Positions 37,872 through 46,400 of a stretch of 47,354 bases of DNA are shown in pieces (the first letter of the stretch is position 1; the number at the start of each line of letters is the position of its first letter). The DNA lies in the NCBI GenBank assembly GCA_026988015.1, contig JALSMA010000042.1, forward strand, positions 1-47,354. Reading direction: 5' to 3'. The stretch comes from Desulfobulbaceae bacterium (GTDB taxonomy: Bacteria; Desulfobacterota; Desulfobulbia; Desulfobulbales; Desulfocapsaceae). The position numbers and the translations under genes were made by a program. The notes under the pieces were generated by a model. It was given only the letters and a program-made list of their open reading frames with translations, searched no databases and had not been told where the DNA came from.

Positions 37872-38720
37872 ATGAAAATATTAGTTGCACTGGATGGAAA
37901 ATCTTATAGCAGGGGAATTGTAAAAGAAGTGGCCCGCCTGTCTGAAGGTACTCTCGCTGATGTCGTCTTTCTTGGTATCCAGGATTCGAAAACCAAGGTG
38001 TCACAGTCGCTGCAGATGCTTCTCCATGAGTATCAGCAGGACCTGTACAGCTATTTCAGGCCGGATGAATTGCCCTATGCTGATTTTTCACTTGAGAAGT
38101 GGCAGAAGATCGCCAGTGGTGACTGGAAGGTGTCGGCAGCTGGTATGAAAGAATTCACACTTCGAATCAGAAGTGGTAGTGTGGCCAAAGCGGTGGTTGC
38201 TGTTGCCGGTGAAATGGAGTGTGATCTGGTGATTTTGGGTTGTGATCTTAAGTGTGGCTGTGAATGGGATGGTGAGATAAACGTTCCGCTACGGATAGCC
38301 GAAGATGCACCCTGTTCGGTGCTGGTTATAAAACAGAGCGGTAATACCCAGGAAATTGTATCCATTCTTGACCAGTCTGAGGTTCATCAGGAGGCCATGG
38401 AAATGATAAATCAGCTGGTAACCCTTCATAGCGCAGGTCTCAAAATTATAGGCGTTCAGGAAAAGAATGAAGACAAAAACGATATGCTGGAACAGCGTAT
38501 GGTTGAGTTGCTGAAATACTATAATGATCGGGCGGTGAGTGCGTGGGTAAAAGTGATAGATAGTGCCATGGTGACAGACTACGTGACTGAATCTTCCCGA
38601 AAGGCAATAATTGCCCTTTGGATGGGAGGTAAGCAATCTCTTCTAAAACGGTTGTTTTCCCACAGCATGGTGGATAAGCTTCTCAGTACTTCGAGCTCCT
38701 CGGTGTTTATTCTCAGGTAG
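37872..38720 (+). CDS. universal stress protein-like protein, tandem domains (second copy)
   Basis: This 282-residue protein is again built of two UspA-like halves. The first runs from MKILVALDGKSYSRGIVKEVARLS to VAGEMECDLVILGCDLKCG...IAEDAPCSVLVIKQ and is the more canonical of the four half-domains in the cluster. In place of GSHGRSG the nucleotide loop reads GCDLKCGCEWDG, with three cysteines close together. The second half ends GGKQSLLKRLFSHSMVDKLLSTSSSSVFILR. Its Cys-rich loop might bind metal or respond to redox state. It follows the first USP-like gene by 23 bases with an AGAGGA ribosome-binding site. Confidence 0.7.
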   Translation: MKILVALDGKSYSRGIVKEVARLSEGTLADVVFLGIQDSKTKVSQSLQMLLHEYQQDLYSYFRPDELPYADFSLEKWQKIASGDWKVSAAGMKEFTLRIRSGSVAKAVVAVAGEMECDLVILGCDLKCGCEWDGEINVPLRIAEDAPCSVLVIKQSGNTQEIVSILDQSEVHQEAMEMINQLVTLHSAGLKIIGVQEKNEDKNDMLEQRMVELLKYYNDRAVSAWVKVIDSAMVTDYVTESSRKAIIALWMGGKQSLLKRLFSHSMVDKLLSTSSSSVFILR

Positions 38721-38836
38721 AAGTCGGTAGTGATGAGCTTGTGGTCTAACGTTGTTTTTGTGGGGAAACACATCCATTTCCTGATCAATGGTTGTTTGTA
38801 ACTGGTTCTGATGTTTTTTCAGGGAGAGAAAACCAA

Positions 38837-40291
38837 ATGAAAATACCATGCTTTTTTAGTGCCTGTACCATCAGGAAACGTTTGATTATTATCAACTCCA
38901 TGACCATTGGTTTTGTTTTTGTCCTTATTTCCATTTATACTTTTCAGCTGATTGCGGTGGAGAATAACTTGATAATGATGGAGCAGGTTGATGACCTCTT
39001 TAGCTCCATCCTCGGTCTACGCAGGTATGAAAAAAATATCATGCTGAAGCTTGATGAGGGTAATGTTGCTAGGGCAATCAATTCAATATCAACAATTGAG
39101 ATGTACCTGAAGTCTTTGGAGCCTGAAATATTGACGGAAGAGGGGAAGGGGCTTTATACTTACCTTAAGAACGACTTCGACAGTTATGAATCCACTTTTA
39201 AGCACTGGTGTTCGGAGGGAAAATGTCTTGAACAGTTCCCGGATAGTAAAGATTTTCGCCTTATCCGTCAGCAGGGACAGAATCTGGTAGAGTCAGCTGC
39301 AGAACTTGCCAGGCTTAATCGACAAACAATAAGCCGGAGGTTCAAAACAATTCTTTTTTGGCTAACCTTTTTGCCAGCGATTGTTTTTTCAATCGGAGTG
39401 CTGCTATTTTTTTCACAGGTCAAAAATATTCTAGATCGTCTCGGCTCTCTCAAAAAAGCTACCAAGAGCCTCGCAGCTGGCAAGTTTAAACCCATCGTAA
39501 CTACTGGTTCTCCAGATGAAATAACCCAGTTAATTCGTAACTTTAACCAGATGGGAGTTGCACTTGAAGAAAAACAGGAACAGTTGATTCAGTCAAAAAA
39601 GATGGCCTCCATTGGCACCTTCTCATCGGGTATTGCTCATGAAATAAATAATCCCCTTAATAACATCTCACTTTCCACAGATACTTTACTGGAAGAAATA
39701 GATTCCATGGATTGTGAGGAGAGAAAAGAGATTCTTGATGACATTATGGCCCAGACTGAACGTGCCAGTAAGATAGTGCGGAATCTGCTGGATTTTTCAC
39801 GAGCGCAGTCATCGGAAATGCAGGTACTGTATATAGACTATATCCTTCATACCACGATGGATCTTATTGCCAATGAGTTGCAGATTCATCAGATAAAGCT
39901 GGTGAAAAATATTGCTGACAGAATGCCGGAAATAAATGGTGATTTACAACAGTTGCAGCAGGTATTCCTGAACCTGATAATTAATGCAGAACAGGCCATA
40001 GGGGAGTCCGGAGAAATAACTGTAAAATCAGGTCCTTTTGATGAAAAATATATTCGTACAGATATAATTGACAATGGTCCCGGGATCATTCAGGAGAATC
40101 TGGAGCAGATATTTGATCCATTTTTTACAACCAAGGAAGCTGGTAAAGGGACAGGACTGGGCCTATCCATAGTTTATGGTATAGTAAAAAAACATGAGGG
40201 TTATATTGAAGTGACGTCTGTTTTGGGAAAAGGTACGACATTTTCGGTGTATCTTCCAATTTGTCAAGGCGATAAGAAGGGTACAGACTGA
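38837..40291 (+). CDS. membrane sensor histidine kinase
   Basis: This 484-residue kinase has transmembrane helix 1 at about residues 13-37 and a helical periplasmic sensor of about 130 residues with a Cys pair (WCSEGKC). Transmembrane helix 2 (LFWLTFLPAIVFSIGVLLFF) precedes a HAMP-like linker. HisKA has the phospho-acceptor His268 in GIAHEINNPLNN, as in NtrB-like kinases, and the ATPase domain has N (VFLNLIINAEQAI), G1 (DNGPGI) and G2 (KGTGLGLSIVYGIVKKHEG) boxes. The start is the ATG at 38837 with CAGGGAGAG upstream. It starts 116 bases after the USP-like gene. It overlaps nothing, but the NtrC-type regulator begins 1 base after its stop and is its obvious partner. Confidence 0.95.
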   Translation: MKIPCFFSACTIRKRLIIINSMTIGFVFVLISIYTFQLIAVENNLIMMEQVDDLFSSILGLRRYEKNIMLKLDEGNVARAINSISTIEMYLKSLEPEILTEEGKGLYTYLKNDFDSYESTFKHWCSEGKCLEQFPDSKDFRLIRQQGQNLVESAAELARLNRQTISRRFKTILFWLTFLPAIVFSIGVLLFFSQVKNILDRLGSLKKATKSLAAGKFKPIVTTGSPDEITQLIRNFNQMGVALEEKQEQLIQSKKMASIGTFSSGIAHEINNPLNNISLSTDTLLEEIDSMDCEERKEILDDIMAQTERASKIVRNLLDFSRAQSSEMQVLYIDYILHTTMDLIANELQIHQIKLVKNIADRMPEINGDLQQLQQVFLNLIINAEQAIGESGEITVKSGPFDEKYIRTDIIDNGPGIIQENLEQIFDPFFTTKEAGKGTGLGLSIVYGIVKKHEGYIEVTSVLGKGTTFSVYLPICQGDKKGTD

Positions 40292-40292
40292 C

Positions 40293-41660
40293 ATGATAAG
40301 TGTTGCGGTAATAGATGACGAGGAAACAGCCAGAAAGATGACGGCTCGTATTCTTGAAAAGGCTGGTTATACGGTTGAGACCTTTGGCAGTGGTTTGCCT
40401 TTTCTTCGGAAGATGGAGGCGGAAGCTTTTGATATAGTTTTTTTGGATCTGCAGCTCCCTGACATTGGGGGATTGGAAATCCTCTCTCATGTAAAGTCTA
40501 TTCACTGCTGGACTCAGGTGATAATTGTGACAGGTCATGGCACAATTGAGAATGCTGTTAAAGCTACCCAGAAAGGAGCTTTTCAGTACCTTACCAAACC
40601 ATGTCGCAGCCATGATATCTGTCTTATGGCCGCTCGGGCAGCTGAAAAAATAGCATTACATCGTGAAAACGACCGACTTCGGTCACAGGTTGATACCCAT
40701 GGGCTGTTATCGGGTTTTATCGGTAACAGTAAGGCGATGCAGGCGATATTTACGACAATCAGAAAAGTGGCCCAAGTAAATTGCAATGTACTGCTCGAAG
40801 CAGAAACAGGGACGGGAAAACAACTGACGGCACAGGCGATTCACGATCTTGGGCCTAGAAAGAATGCCCCTTTTGTATACTTTAACTGCGGAGGTTTTAC
40901 CGAGGAGCTTATCTGCAGTGAACTTTTTGGGCATGAGAAAGGTGCCTTTACCGGAGCTGACAACTGTAAGATTGGGCTGCTTGAATCTGCTGCAGGTGGA
41001 ACAGTTCTCCTCGATGAGATCAGTGAGATGCCTCTGTCCATGCAGGTTAAATTACTCCATGTTCTCCAGGAACGGCAAGTGCTTCGTGTGGGGGGAACCA
41101 GGCCCGTAGATCTCCATATTCGTATTATTGCAGCGACAAATCGGAATCTGAAACAGTGTGTTAAGGAGGGATTGTTTCGCGAAGATCTCTATTATCGCTT
41201 AAATGTGGTATCCATTCGACTCCCACGACTCAGCGAGCGCAGGGATGACATTCCACTTCTGGTGCATCATTTTATTGGCCGGGTGAACAAGGCTTTTTCC
41301 AGAGAAATCCGGGGTATATCACCAGAGGCTTTGGAGTTGTTGATGCATTATGATTTTCCTGGAAATGTTCGGGAGCTTGAAAATATCATACAACACGCTG
41401 CGGCCTTGACTGACGAAATAAAGTTGCTGCCGGAGGATCTGCCGGCAAGACTTCGTAAGGTTCATCAATGGGATAATATCTCTACAGAACTTGTGGCCAT
41501 GGAAGAAATGGAAAAACAGTATCTGGCCCGAGTGTTGGCAAAAACCGAACACAATATAAAGGCTGCTGTCAGTATCCTGAAAATACCTAGAACCACACTC
41601 TGGAGAAAAATCAAAAAATATAACATTACGCAGACTTTCCCGTCAGGTGAAGACTCTTGA
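40293..41660 (+). CDS. NtrC-type sigma-54-dependent response regulator
   Basis: This 455-residue protein has three domains. The receiver (1-120) has Asp52 in FLDLQLPD and Lys in YLTKPC. The AAA+ domain has Walker A EAETGTGK (about 170-177; consensus GETGTGKE slightly changed), ELFGHEKGAFTGA (GAFTGA loop about 217-222, the sigma-54 contact), Walker B GGTVLLDEI, FREDLYYRLNV and the arginine finger region. The Fis-type DNA-binding helix-turn-helix is at the C-terminus (KAAVSILKIPRTTLWRKIKKY). It is 1 base after the kinase gene. It is the only sigma-54 activator in the window and the best candidate to bind the palindromes at 31915-32035 and drive the promoter at 32142, which would make the cluster autoregulated. 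Confidence 0.96.
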   Translation: MISVAVIDDEETARKMTARILEKAGYTVETFGSGLPFLRKMEAEAFDIVFLDLQLPDIGGLEILSHVKSIHCWTQVIIVTGHGTIENAVKATQKGAFQYLTKPCRSHDICLMAARAAEKIALHRENDRLRSQVDTHGLLSGFIGNSKAMQAIFTTIRKVAQVNCNVLLEAETGTGKQLTAQAIHDLGPRKNAPFVYFNCGGFTEELICSELFGHEKGAFTGADNCKIGLLESAAGGTVLLDEISEMPLSMQVKLLHVLQERQVLRVGGTRPVDLHIRIIAATNRNLKQCVKEGLFREDLYYRLNVVSIRLPRLSERRDDIPLLVHHFIGRVNKAFSREIRGISPEALELLMHYDFPGNVRELENIIQHAAALTDEIKLLPEDLPARLRKVHQWDNISTELVAMEEMEKQYLARVLAKTEHNIKAAVSILKIPRTTLWRKIKKYNITQTFPSGEDS

Positions 41661-42074
41661 CACGTCCCTTCTTCCTCAGGTGTACTTCCTTATCCTGAAT
41701 ATTTTGATCATAGACATGTTCATGTATGTTGATCTTTCCTGTCCATAAAGATGTGATTTTGAGGCCCCGTGGGATCAGACTTTTGAAGTTGCTGTAATTG
41801 TGGTAGTGTTGTAGGCTGTTTTCATTGATTTTTGGTGGAATTGGAGTGACTTATTGTTGTATGGAGCATCTGTCGACTTGGTTTCTGGGTGAGAATAAGT
41901 TGCAGGCGTTTTTTCAGGTCACTCCGAACAGTGTTTTGTGGAAGCAGGTTGGGGTGCTTCTTGTTACGGTCGTCACCTTCTCTTGCAAAGCTGATTATTA
42001 TCACTTTCTTCTGCATAACGTTCTTATTTGATTGATGATGCAGTGTGAGTATGCTGCCAACTTCCAGGATCTGA
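41661..42074. other. intergenic with a nested inverted repeat
   Basis: The 414 bases between the regulator and the helicase gene hold no convincing gene; two overlapping frames of 68 and 86 codons on opposite strands have no ribosome-binding site or recognisable features. At 41706-41734 there is a nested inverted repeat, GATCA-N3-ACATG-TT-CATGT-N4-TGATC, without a T run. It is either an operator for the helicase gene or the 3' structure of the regulator operon. Confidence 0.5.
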
Positions 42075-43373
42075 ATGGCCAACGATAGCCAGGCATTTCT
42101 GAATCGTTGCTTCCTGTTTGATATTGAAACAAACGAGAAGGGAGAGATCTATTCTCTGGGCGCGTGGTATAACGGCAAAAAATTTAACAGCCGCCAAGGT
42201 CGAAAGGTTAGGAGAGAGGAACTGGCCGAATTTGACACCTTTGTGAGTGGCGCGGAGTTTGTTCTTGGTCATAACATCCTCTCTCATGATCTTCCATGTC
42301 TGCATGAACGTGCACCGACCCTCGCCATCCTGCAGAAGCCGGTTGTTGATACCCTCTATCTCTCGCCCCTGGCCTTTCCGGAAAACCCCTATCACAGACT
42401 GGTAAAAAACTATCAAATAGTCAGAGACAGTATTAATAATCCGGCGGAAGATGCCGTACTGGCCGGTAAAGTTTTTATCGAACAGTGGGATGTGTTTTTA
42501 CAGCTGCTGGCTGGTGGGTCCGACACCCCTCTGATTTACAGAGGATTCTTTCACCAGGTTGACAGGTTTGCTGGGATTTCTGCAGCTTTTGAAGCGATGG
42601 GTGTACCGCTTGTGGCTGGAGATGACCTTTATGATGCCTTTTCCTGGTGTATTCAGAACGATGTTTGCAGAGATGCCCGCAATAGACTTATCGAACAGCT
42701 TGTTGACGGGAGAATGGAACACCCTCCATTGGCCTATGTTCTCGCCTGGTTAGTTGTTTCCGGAGGGAACTCTGTTCTGCCACCCTGGGTTCGACATCAT
42801 TTCCCGGTCGTTCCCACCATTATCCATCAGTTACGGGAACAACCCTGCACCAATCCCCACTGTGATTATTGTAAGACAAATCATAATCCCAAGTTTTTCC
42901 TGAAGAATTATTTTGGTTTTGAGGATTTTCGATCGGCACCAGCCACTGAAGATGGCCAGAGTCTGCAGGGTGTAATTGTCAGTGCTGCTGCCCGTAACGC
43001 ATCTCTTTTTGCCACCTTGCCCACAGGGGGAGGGAAGACCCTCTGCTATCTGCTTCCTGCCTTAATGAGGTATCGCCGGTGCAACAGTCTGACTATCGTT
43101 ATTTCTCCATTGCAGGCCCTGATGAAAGATCAGGTGGAAAATTTCTCGAAACAGACTGGGACCACTTTGGCTGCCGCCATTAACGGAATGCTCTCAATGC
43201 CAGAAAGGGGTGAGGTGATGGACGGGGTTCGCCTGGGAGACGTTGGTGTTTTGTATGTCTCACCGGAACAATTGCGCAATCGCTCCTTTGTTCAGACCAT
43301 CAGTCAGTGTGAGATAGGTGCCTGGGTTTTTGATGAAGCCCATTGTCTCTCTAAATGGGGTCATGATTTCTGA
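42075..43373 (+). CDS. N-terminal fragment of the split helicase: exonuclease-like domain plus RecQ motifs 0-II
   Basis: If translated alone this gives 432 residues. Residues 10-140 look like a DEDD-type 3'-5' exonuclease: FDIET (motif I), LGHNILSHDLPCL (motif II) and NNPAEDAVLAGKVF (motif III, but with Asn at the place of the usual His). A Cys cluster CTNPHCDYCK lies near residue 257. RecQ-type motifs follow: LPTGGGKTLCYLLPAL (Walker A, about 315), VISPLQALMKDQV and DEAHC (motif II). It ends just after motif II, so it would lack helicase activity by itself. Confidence 0.75.
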   Translation: MANDSQAFLNRCFLFDIETNEKGEIYSLGAWYNGKKFNSRQGRKVRREELAEFDTFVSGAEFVLGHNILSHDLPCLHERAPTLAILQKPVVDTLYLSPLAFPENPYHRLVKNYQIVRDSINNPAEDAVLAGKVFIEQWDVFLQLLAGGSDTPLIYRGFFHQVDRFAGISAAFEAMGVPLVAGDDLYDAFSWCIQNDVCRDARNRLIEQLVDGRMEHPPLAYVLAWLVVSGGNSVLPPWVRHHFPVVPTIIHQLREQPCTNPHCDYCKTNHNPKFFLKNYFGFEDFRSAPATEDGQSLQGVIVSAAARNASLFATLPTGGGKTLCYLLPALMRYRRCNSLTIVISPLQALMKDQVENFSKQTGTTLAAAINGMLSMPERGEVMDGVRLGDVGVLYVSPEQLRNRSFVQTISQCEIGAWVFDEAHCLSKWGHDF

Positions 43374-43475
43374 CCGGATTACCTCTATTCCATTCGCTTT
43401 ATACGTGAATTTGCTCAGCAGGAGAAGTGTAAAATTCCACCGGCACAGTGTTTTACTGCCACGGCAAAGAAGGAT

Positions 43476-46400
43476 GTGCAGTCTGAAATTATCGATATAA
43501 TCGGACGAGAGCTTGGGCTGCGGATCCTCACCTTCGCTGGTGGCCATGAGCGGGATAATCTGCACTACGAAGTGTGGCCGGTTGACAAGTATGAAAAGGA
43601 CCAGGAAATTCTGAACATACTGAAAAAACGCTATGACAATTCAGGTAGTGTGGTCATTTACTGCGCCACTCGTAAAAATACCGAAAATCTAACGGAGTTT
43701 CTGGTTACTGCAGGCTACAGGGTGGAGGCATTTCATGCCGGCCTTGAGCCTTTTGTCAAAAACCGCATTCAGGACGATTTTATTGCCGGTGAAGTTCCAG
43801 TCATTTGTGCCACCAACGCCTTTGGCATGGGAATCGACAAGGATGATGTGCGGCTGGTGATCCATGCAGATATTCCCGGTTCTCTGGAAAATTATCTCCA
43901 GGAGGCCGGACGTGCAGGGAGGGATCGTAATGTGGCTGAATGTATCCTTATTTTCACTGAGCAGGATGTGGAAGGTCAGTTTCGAATGAGTAGCAGCTCG
44001 AGGTTAACGCAGAGAGATATTGCCCAAATCCTGAAGGGGTTGCGTCATGCAGCAAAGGATAATGGTCAGGTAGTGTTGACCACCGGAGATATTATCAGGC
44101 TTGATCAGGTTGAGATTGATGAGGATGAATTCGGCCAGGATAGGGACACCAGAGTTAAGACAGCAGTTTCCTGGTTGGAGAGGGGAGGATTTCTCCATCG
44201 TGACGAGAATAATACTAATGTTTTTCAAGGAAAACCACTAGTTCGCAATATGGAAGAGGCTGAAGAAGAGATCGGAAAACTTGGTCTTTCCAGGAGGCAA
44301 CGTAAGCGCTGGCTGGATATCCTAACTGTTCTGATGGAAATTCCTCCTGCCAAGGGATTCAGTGCCGACGAACTTGCAGTGCTGAGCTCTTTTGCCACTA
44401 CAGACAACGACTCTGAGAAAGGAACCGAGACTCAGAGAGTGCTCCGGACCCTCGAGGATATGGCCAAACAGGGGCTTCTTTCAAAGGAGACAGTTCTGTC
44501 GACTTATATCCGCTTTAAAATCAAAAATAGTTCGGAGAAACTTCTCAAACGATTCTGCCTAGTGGAAAATGATTTTCTGAAAATTCTTGAAGAGACGGTA
44601 CCGAACGTGGTGCTGGATAAACAGCTGGTGCTAGATTTGAGACAAGTCAACCAACGCCTGATAGATATGGGGCACAGTTATTGTACACCTGGGAGTTTGG
44701 GTTTGGTGCTTCGGGGGTTGAGCCGTGACGGTAAAGGATTAGCTGGTAAGAAGGGAAGCGTTAGTGTCAAATCAAGGGGCAACAGTCAATTTTCAATAAT
44801 GATCCACCGTGACTGGAAGTCACTGCGTAAAACCGTCACCATCCGCCAGCAGGCCGCCCATGTTGCGCTTCAGATAATCCAGGCTCAACTCCCGGCAAAG
44901 ACAGGGCCAAGTGCTTCCTTGCTGGTGGAATTTACGCTGGAGAGGGTCGTTGAGGGGCTCAAGAAAGATCTGGTACTCTTTTCAGAGCTTAGGGACCCGC
45001 TGGCAGCGACGGAACGGGCTCTGACCTTTATGCACGAGCAGGGGGTGATACTGTTGCAGCAGGGATTGGCTGTCTTCAGGCAAGCCATGACTATTACCAT
45101 CGAGGAGGAGGCAAGGGGCAGGCGTTATACCAGGTCGGACTTTGAACCCCTGAAAACCCATTACTCCGAAAAAAACTTTCAGATCCACGTTATTAATGAG
45201 TATGCCCGTTGTGCAATGAAGAAAATAAGTGTGGCCATGAATTTGGTGCAATCATACTTCAATGATGAAAAGAATGAATTTGTAAAACGATTCTTTCCAG
45301 GTAAAGAGGAACTGCTTGAACGGGCTACCAGTGAACAGTCCTATCAGCGAATTGTTGAAGATCTGCACAACCGAGCTCAGGAGGGTATAGTTGCTGCATC
45401 CACCGACAGCAATATGCTCATCATGGCTGGTCCTGGAGCCGGGAAGACCAGAACGGTTGCCCATCGGGTGGCGTATCTTCTCCGGGTGAAACGGGTGAGG
45501 CCCCAGGCGATTCTGGTACTTTGTTTTAACCGCAGTGCAGCCATCGGCTTGCGGAGGAGGTTACGGGACCTGGTGGGTAAAGATATGAGCCGGGTTACAA
45601 CGTTGACCTTTCATGGACTGGCTCTAAGGCTGACAGGACGTTCTCTGGTTCGTCGTACAGGCGGTCCTGTGAGGGATGAAATTGATTTTTCCAACGTTAT
45701 TCAGGATGCCATCGTCCTGCTCAAAGGGGGGCGTGGTGTCGTTGGTTTTGGTGAGGATCAGCTAAGGGCCGCTTTGATGGCACGGTTCAGCCATATCCTG
45801 GTGGATGAGTATCAGGATATCGACGAGGAACAGTATGAGCTGGTATCTTTACTGGCCGGGCGGGCGCACACCGAAAAGGAAGAGAAACTCTGCATCCTGG
45901 CGGTGGGAGATGATGACCAGAATATTTATCACTTTCGTGGTGCAAATGTTGATTTTATCAGGCGATTCAAGGTTGATTATCAGGCAGATGTCCATTACCT
46001 GACCGAAAACTATCGGTCTACTGCCAATATTATTCAAGCTGCAAACTCCCTTATTGCACTTAACCGGAACAGGATGAAGGGCGCACATCCCATTGAGATT
46101 AACAGGGCCAGGGCAACCTTGCCGCCTGGGGGTAACTGGCAGCTTAGTGATCAGACCGCTTTCGGGAAAGTCCAATGTCTGCGGGTAAAGGATATCATTT
46201 CCCAGGGATTGATTTTGCTGGAGGAATTACTGCGCTTACAAAGTTTGAGTAGTGACTTTAATATAAACAGTTGTGCTATATTGGCAAGAGAATGGCAAGA
46301 GCTTGATATTGTACGTGGAATTTTCGAGGATTACGAAGTTGCGGTGAGTCTGAATTGGGGCAGGAGTGCTTTCCCGAGTCTGACTCGTATCCGTGAGAAT

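Noticed and set aside
41822-42082. 86-codon minus-strand frame and a 68-codon plus-strand frame in the gap before the helicase
   Set aside because: Opposite-strand overlapping frames with no ribosome-binding site, biased composition and no recognisable motif.
43371-43373. TGA as a selenocysteine codon
   Set aside because: The position aligns with an arginine of the RecQ HDFRPxY motif, not a cysteine, and there is no reason for Sec in a helicase motif.
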